This document shows, piece after piece, positions 1 to 7,403 of a stretch of DNA of 44,039 bases. The first letter of the stretch is position 1; every line of letters starts with the position of its first letter. The notes below the pieces were generated by a model. That model searched no databases. It was given only the letters and a program-made list of their open reading frames with translations, and was not told the origin of the DNA. Origin of the DNA: an uncultured Burkholderiales bacterium (GTDB lineage Bacteria > Pseudomonadota > Gammaproteobacteria > Burkholderiales > Burkholderiaceae_C); NCBI GenBank assembly GCA_903910745.1, contig CAIWAO010000091.1:1-44039 (forward strand), written 5' to 3'. The position numbers and the translations under genes are program-made.

Positions 1-158
1 AAAAATACCTCTATCTTCAAATCGAGTTTTAGGGTCGCACCAAAAAAAAGCAGCTGAGCGTGTGACAGTAGGCAGTTAGAGTTATTCTACAAGGTCAGCC
101 CTGGGCATACATATTGCTTTTAGTGTATTTCTCCACGGTAAACAACCATTTACTGTTT

Positions 159-188
159 AATACCCACCTGACCAGTGGGTATTTTTTT
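159..188 (+). terminator. Rho-independent terminator
   Basis: Arms AATACCCAC (159-167) and GTGGGTATT (175-183) form a perfect 9-bp stem around a 7-base loop, followed by a run of T. It probably ends a transcript entering from the left of the window. Confidence 0.8.
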
Positions 189-255
189 AACTAAAAAGCT
201 AAGAACCTAAGAACGTAAACTCAAAAGCATGGCCTTTTTTTTGTCAGTCTGTATT

Positions 256-293
256 TTGACAAGAACCAATTGAAATGCTTAAGAAATGCTTAA
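256..293 (+). promoter_or_regulatory. Possible skp promoter region with tandem 11-bp repeat
   Basis: A consensus -35 hexamer TTGACA lies at 256-261, but the matching -10 is poor (around 279-285). Overlapping it, GAAATGCTTAA is repeated head to tail at 272-282 and 283-293, exactly one helical turn apart, as expected of a protein-binding direct repeat. The distance to the gene start (about 170 nt) would leave a long leader. This is inference from motifs only. Confidence 0.3.
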
Positions 294-461
294 GGATAAA
301 TAAGTAGAAAGCCTAAACTTTCAGCAGCCTTCAACCTACTACGCGTTAGGTTAGCTTATGGATTCCAAGTAAACGGGCTAATCCATGCAAGGTACTGCCT
401 TAAATGCATAAGTGCCTTGGATATAGAATACCCTTTTAAATATTAAAACTAGGAATTTCTT

Positions 462-971
462 TTGAAAAAGCAAATCAACAAATACATAGTTTCCGCTTTA
501 ATGATGGCATCTGTATCTTGCTACGTCATGGCTGATGATTTAAAAGTAGGTTACATCAACACTGATAAAGTTTTCCGCGAATCTAGCATGTCTATTGCCG
601 CACAAAACAAGCTTCAACTAGAGTTCTCAAAGCGCGAAAAAGAACTCGTCGATTTAGGGAACACTTTAAAGACTGAGGCAGATAAGTTTGACAAAGATGC
701 GCCCACAATGTCTGAGACCCAACGGGGCATTCGACAACGTCAACTCATGGATCAAGACAGAGAACTTCAACGCAAACGCCAAGAGTTTCAAGAAGATGTT
801 AAGAACCGCAAAAATGAAGAGTTCAAACTAGTTTTAGACAAAGCCAATAAAGTAATCAAACAAATGGCTGAAACTGAGAAGTACGATGTACTCCTTCAGC
901 AAGTGGCCTTCATCAACCCTAAACTTGATGTCACCGATAAAGTGATCAAAGCCATGAACGCAGCAAAATAA
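462..971 (+). CDS. skp: OmpH/Skp-family periplasmic chaperone
   Basis: Skp chaperones bind unfolded outer-membrane proteins in the periplasm and pass them towards the BAM complex. The 169-residue product has an N-terminal signal peptide (positive start, hydrophobic core, cleavage near residue 24). The start of the mature protein, DLKVGYINTDKVFRES, is typical of the OmpH family. A long charged coiled coil follows (about residues 50-125, rich in K, E, R and Q), as in the Skp tentacles. The start is TTG with AGGAA 7-11 bases upstream; the next ATG would remove most of the signal peptide. In most betaproteobacteria skp lies between bamA and lpxD, but here it stands alone with its own terminator, so it may be a relocated or second copy. 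Confidence 0.85.
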   Translation: MKKQINKYIVSALMMASVSCYVMADDLKVGYINTDKVFRESSMSIAAQNKLQLEFSKREKELVDLGNTLKTEADKFDKDAPTMSETQRGIRQRQLMDQDRELQRKRQEFQEDVKNRKNEEFKLVLDKANKVIKQMAETEKYDVLLQQVAFINPKLDVTDKVIKAMNAAK

Positions 972-991
972 TTTAGAGGGTTTTCGTTATT

Positions 992-1017
992 AAAAAAGCG
1001 CTTAGGCGCTTTTTTTT
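992..1017 (+). terminator. Terminator of the skp-like gene
   Basis: GCGC (998-1001) and GCGC (1006-1009) around TTAG, extended by A6 pairing with T6, followed by further T. It lies 20 bases after the skp-like stop codon. Confidence 0.85.
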
Positions 1018-1165
1018 ACGACTTCAAATTACTTTTGTTTGCAAAGGCAAATGAATTATTGTCCCATTTAAAAGCATGCCGATTTTTGTGATCGGCACCC
1101 AATTTGCTTAGTTAGAGTATCAGTCAAAACCGGCAACTTTTGTCCGCTCTAATTCTTTTAGAACA

Positions 1166-1879
1166 ATGAAATATATTGATCCTCAAAATTCCTCTAAAAA
1201 TTCAATTAACGCTCCTAAAGTAGTCGATGAGTTGGAGGATGCTGCTCATACTTATTGGGAAGTTTTTTATAAAAAACAAAGGAATCAATTCCCACCCTCT
1301 CAGTTTGCTGCTTACATTGCGAATGAATTCAAGGATCATCCTCTTTTCATTGATATAGGTTGTGGAAACGGCAGGGATTCACTTTTTTTCTCCTACCTCG
1401 GGCACGACGTCGTAGGAATTGACAAAAGCTCTGCAGCAATTGACTTTTGTAACTCTCAAATGATGAGTGCAAACAAAAGAATGAGTACTTTTATCAATAG
1501 CGACATCGGCGAGCTAGAAAGTCACGACACGTTATTTGAGTCTTTAAAGTTAGTGAAAAAAGTAATTTACTCTAGGTTTTTTATTCATGCAATCCAAGAG
1601 GATAAAGAAGATGAGCTTTTTGAATTTATCAGGAGTATCTGTCTAAACAAGGAGGATGTAATTGCACTAGAGTTTAGGACTGAAGAGGATGCCCAAAATC
1701 CTAAACAAGCTCAGGCCCATTTCAGGCGCTTCATATCGCCAAAGGATTTGGCAAATAAAATGCAAAATAGCTTTAATCTACAAATTGAATACCAAGTTCA
1801 AGGCTACGGCATGGCTAAATACGGCATTGAAGATGCGCACGTTTGTCGAATAATTGCAAAGCCAATCGGAACAAATTAA
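1166..1879 (+). CDS. Class I SAM-dependent methyltransferase
   Basis: The 237-residue soluble protein has a Rossmann-type SAM-binding fold. Motif I is FIDIGCGNGRD (residues 61-71), and the ribose-binding acidic residue follows in VVGID (D86). The N-terminal 60 residues and the C-terminal half (FRRFISPKDL, then a beta-rich end) do not reveal the substrate. Its closest general look is that of the small stand-alone methyltransferases found in surface-polysaccharide or accessory gene sets. It has no operon partner, sits between two exported chaperone genes, and looks more AT-rich than its neighbours, suggesting an accessory or acquired gene. The start ATG has no clear Shine-Dalgarno. The fold is certain, the substrate unknown. 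Confidence 0.8.
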   Translation: MKYIDPQNSSKNSINAPKVVDELEDAAHTYWEVFYKKQRNQFPPSQFAAYIANEFKDHPLFIDIGCGNGRDSLFFSYLGHDVVGIDKSSAAIDFCNSQMMSANKRMSTFINSDIGELESHDTLFESLKLVKKVIYSRFFIHAIQEDKEDELFEFIRSICLNKEDVIALEFRTEEDAQNPKQAQAHFRRFISPKDLANKMQNSFNLQIEYQVQGYGMAKYGIEDAHVCRIIAKPIGTN

Positions 1880-1948
1880 CACAGCAAGACTCTTAATTTG
1901 GGTTGGGTATTTCCAGCAATCCCTTCGAGTTAATTTTCTCTTGGCCTG

Positions 1949-1970
1949 AGGTGGCAATATTTTGCCGCCT
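1949..1970 (+). terminator. Hairpin after the methyltransferase gene
   Basis: GGTGGCAA (1950-1957) pairs with TTGCCGCC (1962-1969), with one G-T wobble, around loop TATT; an outer A-T pair extends it. The following ATATTTACTT is only a weak T-tract, so termination efficiency is uncertain. Confidence 0.45.
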
Positions 1971-2054
1971 ATATTTACTTAACTTAACCAAGCAGACACG
2001 GGATTTTCATTATTAAATCCTAAACTGAGCCCACACCAAAATAGGAGTTCAAAG

Positions 2055-2594
2055 ATGCAAAAATCATTTTTTTCTAAGTTTAGATTATTCATATTAGCCC
2101 TAGGGGTTACGTATTTTGGAATTCAAGGTCTAGCTTATGGCCAAGATGATCAAAGGTTCCCTCCCAAAGATCATCCAAGGATGCAAGACGTAGATTGGCA
2201 AAAGCATGAACAAATGCATACTGAGATGATGCTCAACTCCATTGCCAACAGACTTGAGATCAAGGCCTCGCAGCAAAATCAGTGGGGTGAGTTTGTCGTT
2301 GCTTTTAAAGCCCTGCATTCAATGCACAACATGCAAAACTCATTACCCATGGATAAACCAGAAATGGATAAGTCTAAACTGCCAAATCAAATGGATGCGG
2401 CAACATTGGCAAAGTTGATGGCTGAGAAAATGACTGATCACGCCGCAAAAATGACTGTTCTTGCGAATAAAACCGAGCAATTACAAAAGGTTCTGACCCC
2501 GGAGCAACAAACCACACTTAATCAACTCGCTATTCAAGCCTGGTCTCACCGCCACCACATGAGAGGTGAACGACAAGGACCCATGCCTCATTAA
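2055..2594 (+). CDS. Spy/CpxP-like periplasmic LTXXQ protein
   Basis: Spy/CpxP proteins are small helical periplasmic chaperones or stress sensors. The 179-residue product has a signal peptide (residues 1 to about 29, ending AYG), an all-helical Met-, His- and Gln-rich body, and the family signature as LTPEQQTTL (147-155). The C-terminus is His-rich (SHRHHMRG), and Met/His-rich stretches suggest metal contact, as in CpxP/CnrX relatives. AGGAG lies 8 bases before the ATG. It is monocistronic, with a hairpin after the stop. Assignment to the family rests on the LTXXQ motif and composition; the exact client or stimulus cannot be read from sequence. Confidence 0.7.
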   Translation: MQKSFFSKFRLFILALGVTYFGIQGLAYGQDDQRFPPKDHPRMQDVDWQKHEQMHTEMMLNSIANRLEIKASQQNQWGEFVVAFKALHSMHNMQNSLPMDKPEMDKSKLPNQMDAATLAKLMAEKMTDHAAKMTVLANKTEQLQKVLTPEQQTTLNQLAIQAWSHRHHMRGERQGPMPH

Positions 2595-2604
2595 GTTCAA
2601 GGTT

Positions 2605-2634
2605 GTAAAGCGCATTGTTAACAAAGCGCTTTAC
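2605..2634. terminator. Hairpin after the Spy-like gene
   Basis: GTAAAGCGC (2605-2613) and GCGCTTTAC (2626-2634) form a perfect 9-bp stem; the loop itself contains the palindrome TTGTTAACAA. There is no T-run, so it could be a weak terminator or a 3'-end stabiliser. Confidence 0.5.
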
Positions 2635-2687
2635 TGATCAAATCATTTAGTGAATACTTAAATATTAAATAATGTATTTAAATAACC

Positions 2688-2710
2688 AATTAGAAATCAA
2701 ATTTCTAATT
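2688..2710. repeat. Perfect inverted repeat upstream of grpE
   Basis: AATTAGAAAT (2688-2697) and ATTTCTAATT (2701-2710) are perfect complements separated by CAA. It does not match the CIRCE element of HrcA. It lies 113 bases before the grpE start in an otherwise featureless AT-rich leader and could be an operator. Function is unknown. Confidence 0.5.
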
Positions 2711-2759
2711 TAAAGGCTATCCAACAATAATTACCCATCAATTTATTTTTGATGTAGCC

Positions 2760-2787
2760 CTTGAATTTTTAGGCAATGACACTACCT
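2760..2787 (+). promoter_or_regulatory. Weak sigma-32-like promoter for grpE
   Basis: CTTGAAT at 2760-2766, then 13 bases, then CACTACCT at 2780-2787, which matches the heat-shock -10 (CCCCATAT) at four of eight positions. It is included because grpE is normally heat-inducible, but the -10 match is poor. Confidence 0.3.
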
Positions 2788-2823
2788 GTAAGTCAATAAA
2801 TTTTATTTTCTTACGGCCCTTCT

Positions 2824-3459
2824 ATGTCAGAACCTCAAAATAGCAACAATCCTAGCGAAGAGTCCCAAAACATCAACCCTAATCAGGACCATGATCAAAC
2901 CGGTAGCAGCAACAACGGTTTAACTGGTACACCGGACAATTCAAAACACGAGTCACAAACTCAAGACTCCTCCCAAGAGGTGATGGATCCTTTGTCTAAA
3001 GCTTTGGCGGAAGTGGCCATTTTGCAAGCAAAGGTTAGTGAATTAAACGATCAATTTCTGAGAGGTCAGGCTGACGTACAAAATGCTAGGCGCAGAGCAG
3101 ATGAAGAAGTATCAAAAGCTCGCAAATTTGCTATCGAATCGTTTGCAGAGAGCATGCTGCCTGTAACGGATAGTTTGGAATCCGCCCTCTCAATCAAAGA
3201 AGCCACAATTGAACAAATCCGAGAAGGCTCAGAGGCAACACTTAGACAACTTAAGAGTGCGCTTGAGAAAAATAAAGTCTTAGAAATCAATCCTGAAGCG
3301 GGAGCCAAATTCGACCCGCATCACCATCAAGCCATCAGTGTGGTGCCGGCGGATCAAGAACCCAATACTGTCGTCTCAGTTTTACAAAAAGGTTACTTGA
3401 TTATGGACCGGGTTCTAAGGCCCGCTCTTATCACGGTTTCTGGACCCAAGGCACACTAA
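2824..3459 (+). CDS. grpE: Nucleotide exchange factor GrpE
   Basis: GrpE releases ADP from DnaK and sets the pace of its folding cycle. The 211-residue protein has a disordered, Asn/Gln/Ser- and acid-rich N-terminus (residues 1-60). A coiled-coil dimerisation helix follows (about 60-130, with the family stretch [20 protein letters not shown]). The C-terminal beta domain carries [13 protein letters not shown] and [19 protein letters not shown], both hallmarks of GrpE. No clear Shine-Dalgarno precedes the ATG. It is the first gene of the grpE-dnaK-dnaJ block, 124 bp before dnaK. Confidence 0.97.
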   Translation: MSEPQNSNNPSEESQNINPNQDHDQTGSSNNGLTGTPDNSKHESQTQDSSQEVMDPLSKALAEVAILQAKVSELNDQFLRGQADVQNARRRADEEVSKARKFAIESFAESMLPVTDSLESALSIKEATIEQIREGSEATLRQLKSALEKNKVLEINPEAGAKFDPHHHQAISVVPADQEPNTVVSVLQKGYLIMDRVLRPALITVSGPKAH

Positions 3460-3495
3460 AAACAGCATGTAAATTGATGAATTTTTTGTGTGTAA

Positions 3496-3523
3496 CTTGA
3501 AATTTATAAAGTTATCCACAGAT
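3496..3523 (+). promoter_or_regulatory. Sigma-32 heat-shock promoter of dnaK
   Basis: CTTGAAA (3496-3502) is a full match to the sigma-32 -35 element. It is followed by a 13-base spacer and CCACAGAT (3516-3523), which matches the -10 consensus CCCCATAT at six of eight positions. It lies 60 bases before the dnaK ATG. The -10 overlaps TTATCCACA (3512-3520), a perfect match to the DnaA box consensus. Confidence 0.75.
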
Positions 3524-3583
3524 AAGTAGTAATAGTTTTAACAATTAGTCGTTCAATTCAAGCGACACTCACGGAGAATAAAA

Positions 3584-5536
3584 ATGGGAAAAATGATCGG
3601 TATCGACTTAGGCACTACAAACTCATGCGTAGCTGTGATGGAGGGTAATACAACCAAGGTAATCGAGAATGCTGAGGGAGCTAGAACCACTCCCTCCATC
3701 ATTGCCTACATGGAGGACGGTGAGATACTGGTCGGAGCATCTGCTAAGCGACAAGCAGTCACGAACCCAACCAATACTTTATACGCAGTAAAGCGTTTGA
3801 TTGGTCGTAAATTCGAAGAAAAAGAAGTTCAAAAAGATATCAACCACATGCCCTACAAAATCAGCAAAGCTGATAACGGTGACGCATGGGTTCAAGTTAG
3901 AGGGGATAAGCTTGCACCACCGCAAATAAGTGCAGAAGTTCTTCGTAAAATGAAGAAAACTGCTGAAGACTATCTGGGCGAAGCGGTTACTGAAGCCGTC
4001 ATCACAGTTCCGGCTTATTTTAATGACGCCCAGCGTCAAGCCACCAAAGATGCAGGCCGTATTGCTGGTCTAGATGTAAAACGCATCATCAATGAGCCAA
4101 CTGCTGCTGCACTTGCATTTGGTTTGGATAAAAACTCAAAAGGTGATCGTAAGATTGCTGTTTACGATCTGGGCGGAGGAACCTTTGACGTCTCCATTAT
4201 TGAGATCGCAGACGTAGACGGCGAAAAACAATTCGAAGTACTCTCAACAAACGGAGACACGTTCCTTGGTGGTGAGGACTTTGACCAACGTATTATTGAT
4301 TTCATCATCTCTGAGTTCAAGAAGGAACAAGGCGTTGATCTATCTAAAGATGTTTTAGCCCTTCAACGCCTCAAGGAAGCTGCAGAAAAGGCCAAAATCG
4401 AGTTGTCTTCTTCTACATCCACAGACTTAAATCTACCCTACATTACTGCAGACGCTTCAGGTCCTAAGCACTTGAATATCAAGATTACGCGCTCCAAGCT
4501 TGAGTCATTGGTTGAGGAACTCATTGAGAGAACCATTGCGCCTTGCAGAACCGCAATCAAGGATGCTGGTGTTAGCGTGGGTGATATTCATGACGTGATA
4601 CTTGTTGGCGGAATGACTCGGATGCCAAAAGTTCAGGAGAAAGTAAAAGAATTTTTCGGACAAGAACCAAGAAAAGATGTAAATCCTGATGAAGCGGTTG
4701 CAGTAGGTGCGGCTATTCAAGGTCAGGTTCTCTCAGGCGAGAGAACCGATGTGTTGCTTTTGGACGTTACCCCACTCTCACTTGGTATTGAGACCTTAGG
4801 TGGAGTCATGACCAAAATGATCACCAAGAACACAACCATTCCCACTAAGTTTGCCCAAACCTTCTCCACCGCTGATGACAATCAGCCAGCGGTGACCATT
4901 AAGGTATACCAGGGCGAGCGTGAAATGGCGACAGCTAATAAATCCCTTGGCGAATTCAATCTTGAAGGTATCCCACCAGCACCAAGGGGTACCCCGCAAA
5001 TTGAGGTTGCTTTTGATATCGATGCTAACGGTATTTTGCATGTAAGTGCTAAAGACAAAGGCACTGGTAAAGAAAACAAAATCACCATCAAAGCAAATTC
5101 TGGACTCTCTGAGGAAGAGATTCAGCAAATGGTTAAAGATGCTGAGATCAATGCTGATGAAGATAAGAAGAAACTTGAAATTATCCAATCCCGCAACCAA
5201 GCCGACTCAGCTCTTCACAGCGTAAAGAAAAGCTTGTCTGAGCATGGAGACAAAATTGAAGCTAAAGAGAAAACCGCAATCGAAGAAGCTGTCAAGTCTT
5301 TAGAAGAAGCTCTAAAAGGCGAAGATAAAGCTGAGATTGATGCAAAAACTGAGACTTTGATGACCGTCAGCCAAAAGCTGGGTGAGAAAGTTTATGCAGA
5401 TATGCAGGCCGCGCAAGCCGCCGCCGGTGCCAGCGCAGGAACGGGCTCTCATGAACACGAAGCTGCCCACGCTGGAGCTGCGGCAAAGGATGACAATGTA
5501 GTTGATGCAGAGGTCAAGGAAGTCAAAAAAGCTTGA
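3584..5536 (+). CDS. dnaK: Hsp70 chaperone DnaK
   Basis: DnaK is the central ATP-dependent Hsp70 chaperone, working with DnaJ and GrpE in the cytoplasm. The 650-residue protein has the phosphate-binding motif [14 protein letters not shown] at the start, the ATPase motifs [13 protein letters not shown] and [14 protein letters not shown], and the [11 protein letters not shown] linker into the substrate-binding domain. A helical lid and an Ala/Gly/His-rich tail ending [12 protein letters not shown] follow, as expected of proteobacterial DnaK. A Shine-Dalgarno GGAG precedes the ATG. Full length and intact. Confidence 0.99.
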   Translation: MGKMIGIDLGTTNSCVAVMEGNTTKVIENAEGARTTPSIIAYMEDGEILVGASAKRQAVTNPTNTLYAVKRLIGRKFEEKEVQKDINHMPYKISKADNGDAWVQVRGDKLAPPQISAEVLRKMKKTAEDYLGEAVTEAVITVPAYFNDAQRQATKDAGRIAGLDVKRIINEPTAAALAFGLDKNSKGDRKIAVYDLGGGTFDVSIIEIADVDGEKQFEVLSTNGDTFLGGEDFDQRIIDFIISEFKKEQGVDLSKDVLALQRLKEAAEKAKIELSSSTSTDLNLPYITADASGPKHLNIKITRSKLESLVEELIERTIAPCRTAIKDAGVSVGDIHDVILVGGMTRMPKVQEKVKEFFGQEPRKDVNPDEAVAVGAAIQGQVLSGERTDVLLLDVTPLSLGIETLGGVMTKMITKNTTIPTKFAQTFSTADDNQPAVTIKVYQGEREMATANKSLGEFNLEGIPPAPRGTPQIEVAFDIDANGILHVSAKDKGTGKENKITIKANSGLSEEEIQQMVKDAEINADEDKKKLEIIQSRNQADSALHSVKKSLSEHGDKIEAKEKTAIEEAVKSLEEALKGEDKAEIDAKTETLMTVSQKLGEKVYADMQAAQAAAGASAGTGSHEHEAAHAGAAAKDDNVVDAEVKEVKKA

Positions 5537-5594
5537 TCCCTAAATTTGTATTAAGCTAAAAATCAATGATTCATTTTGAATCATTCCCCCCACT

Positions 5595-5630
5595 CGCCGC
5601 GCAGAGTCTTTAATAAAGACACTCGCGGCG
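5595..5630 (+). promoter_or_regulatory. Long hairpin between dnaK and dnaJ
   Basis: Outer arms CGCCGCG (5595-5601) and CGCGGCG (5624-5630) enclose an inner stem GTCTTT/AAAGAC around AAT, separated by a small internal loop. No strong T-tract follows (CTTCTATTCC). It most likely acts as a partial terminator or RNA-processing/stability element that sets the DnaK:DnaJ ratio; the role is inferred. Confidence 0.75.
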
Positions 5631-5658
5631 CTTCTATTCCTTAAATAGCAAACCCATC

Positions 5659-6789
5659 ATGGCTAAACGCGATTTTTATGAAATCCTTGGTGTCGCTAAG
5701 ACTGCAAGTGATGAAGATATCAAAAAGGCTTATCGCAAATTAGCGATGAAATATCACCCTGATAGAAATCAAGGGGATAAATCAGCTGAAGCAGAAGCCA
5801 AATTCAAAGAGGTCAAAGAGGCCTATGAAATGCTATCCGATGCTGAGAAAAGATCAGCATACGATCAGTTCGGACACGCAGGAGTGGACCCCAACATGCG
5901 AGGCGGTCCTGGAGCTCAAGGGTTTGGTGGTTTTTCTGAAGCATTTGGTGACATCTTTGGCGACATCTTTGGTCAAGCAAGACGTCAGCAAGGGGGGCGC
6001 CAAGTTTACAGAGGCAACGATTTAAGCTATGCGATGGAGATCACCCTCGAAGAGGCCGCTAAGGGCAAAGAAACTCAAATAAAAATACCCAGTTGGAATT
6101 CCTGTGAACCTTGCCAAGGCAGTGGGGCAAAGCCAGGCACTTCCGTTAAAACTTGTACCACCTGTCAAGGTAGCGGCTCTGTTCAAATGCGTCAGGGCTT
6201 TTTCAGTGTCCAACAAACCTGCCCACACTGTAGAGGGACGGGTCGAATAATCCCAGAAATCTGCTCCGCCTGTCACGGCCAAGGCAAAACCAAAACACAA
6301 AAAACACTCGAAGTCAAAATTCCTTCAGGAATTGATGACGGAATGCGTATTCGCAGCACAGGTAACGGAGAGCCAGGCACCAATGGCGGCCCATCTGGCG
6401 ATCTATTTATCGAAATTAGACTCAAGAAACACGATATTTTTGAGCGCGACGGGGATGACCTTCATTGTGCGATCCCGATTAGTTTTACAACCGCCTCGTT
6501 GGGAGGAGAGATTAGCGTTCCAACACTTGAAGGAAAAGCTGCAATTGACATCCCCGAGGGTACACAAAGCGGCAAACAGTTCAGGCTCAGGGGGAAAGGA
6601 ATTAAGGGGGTTCGATCAAGCTTTCCAGGCGATCTTTATTGCCACATCAATATTGAGACCCCTGTAAAACTCACTGAGCATCAACGAAAATTGATGCGTG
6701 AGTTAGATGAGTCTCTTAAAAAAGGTGGCGCTAAACACTCGCCTAACGAAGAAGGTTGGGCAGATAAACTTAAAGGCTTTTTCAGATAA
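5659..6789 (+). CDS. dnaJ: Hsp40 co-chaperone DnaJ
   Basis: DnaJ delivers substrates to DnaK and stimulates its ATPase. The 376-residue protein has an N-terminal J domain with HPD at residues 33-35 and a Gly/Phe-rich linker (about 75-125, repeated FGDIFG). The zinc-finger region has four CxxCxGxG-type repeats ([32 protein letters not shown]), followed by the two C-terminal beta-barrel substrate-binding domains. Length and domain order are those of a canonical type I DnaJ. No obvious Shine-Dalgarno is present, so translation may rely on the upstream hairpin context. Confidence 0.98.
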   Translation: MAKRDFYEILGVAKTASDEDIKKAYRKLAMKYHPDRNQGDKSAEAEAKFKEVKEAYEMLSDAEKRSAYDQFGHAGVDPNMRGGPGAQGFGGFSEAFGDIFGDIFGQARRQQGGRQVYRGNDLSYAMEITLEEAAKGKETQIKIPSWNSCEPCQGSGAKPGTSVKTCTTCQGSGSVQMRQGFFSVQQTCPHCRGTGRIIPEICSACHGQGKTKTQKTLEVKIPSGIDDGMRIRSTGNGEPGTNGGPSGDLFIEIRLKKHDIFERDGDDLHCAIPISFTTASLGGEISVPTLEGKAAIDIPEGTQSGKQFRLRGKGIKGVRSSFPGDLYCHINIETPVKLTEHQRKLMRELDESLKKGGAKHSPNEEGWADKLKGFFR

Positions 6790-6790
6790 A

Positions 6791-6825
6791 AACTCATGTC
6801 CCTATTGAACTTGGGACATGAAGTT
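6791..6825. terminator. Bidirectional terminator between dnaJ and DUF1854
   Basis: CATGTCCC (6795-6802) and GGGACATG (6813-6820) form a perfect 8-bp stem, extended by AACT/AGTT with one bulged A. It lies exactly between the two convergent stop codons. Confidence 0.75.
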
Positions 6826-7403
6826 TAAAAGAAACGATCCAATAATTTTCGACTGTGTCGGTCTAGTTTGGGGAGATCTTTTATCAAAAACTGAACACCG
6901 TGTTTATCGCTAACGATGAGTGTTTTGGAGGACAGTCTTCTTATATCCTCCTCCCCTTTTAGCTCTAACTCAGTAGGGCCGCGGGTGGTCTGAACCGACC
7001 ATGTGCTGGGTGTTATGAAGCTACTCACGTGCTCGAGTTTTAAGATCTCAGGCATAAACTCTCGCTCTCTAAGGGCTTGAAGAACTGTGAGCCTTTGATC
7101 CCCACTTAATTGGTCTAGATCATCAATCCAAAGCAGCTCTCTTCCCTCTGGGCTCAAAATGGATATACCTTGCTCAGGCGCCTCTATAGGAAAGGCTCTC
7201 ACAACAATCACCTCGATTGGGTGCTCAGGCAGATGAGGTTCTTCTGGTACAAAATGAGAATCTTTCTCCTTATGAATGAGGTCATCGCTCACGCTATGGT
7301 GAAACTTTGCCCCAAAAGATATAACCCAACGACCCAAGGGATTTCTAAAGAGTTGAAAATCTAACGAAGTCGTTTGCTCTTTTTCAGCCTTTAAATCAGT
7401 CAT
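6825..7403 (-). CDS. Cyanophycin-locus DUF1854 protein
   Basis: The 192-residue soluble protein belongs to the DUF1854 family. Recognisable are the central LSPEGRELLWIDDLDQLS segment and the C-terminal WSVQTTRGPTELELKGEEDI, then VSDKHGVQFLIKDLPKLD. It has no signal peptide or membrane segment. Its ATG overlaps the stop of the upstream ABC exporter gene by four bases (ATGA), so the two are translationally coupled. In Burkholderiales this pair is repeatedly found beside cyanophycin synthetase genes, and it is divergent from cphA'/cphA here. The biochemical role is unknown. A regulatory or accessory partner of the exporter is a guess. Confidence 0.85.
   Translation of the reverse strand: MTDLKAEKEQTTSLDFQLFRNPLGRWVISFGAKFHHSVSDDLIHKEKDSHFVPEEPHLPEHPIEVIVVRAFPIEAPEQGISILSPEGRELLWIDDLDQLSGDQRLTVLQALREREFMPEILKLEHVSSFITPSTWSVQTTRGPTELELKGEEDIRRLSSKTLIVSDKHGVQFLIKDLPKLDRHSRKLLDRFF

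Larger units (their letters stand above)
1..461. other. Left-edge region without a recognised gene
   Basis: No complete gene is visible. Two frames are open from the left edge and stop at 55-57 and 77-79; either could be the tail of a gene outside the window, and neither is recognisable. The stretch contains a rho-independent terminator (159-188), a TTGACA hexamer at 256-261, a tandem 11-base direct repeat (272-293) and a weak hairpin (arms 389-396 and 411-418) just before the skp-like gene. No tRNA or known small RNA was identified. Confidence 0.5.

Noticed and set aside
1-158. Possible small RNA (6S, 4.5S or tmRNA end) before the terminator at 159-188
   Set aside because: No conserved core, tRNA-like end or long closing stem of these RNAs could be found.
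2688-2710. CIRCE operator for HrcA
   Set aside because: The arms do not match TTAGCACTC/GAGTGCTAA and the spacer is 3 rather than 9 bases.
5825-6667. Frames inside dnaJ on both strands
   Set aside because: They overlap a clearly intact conserved gene and show no family features.
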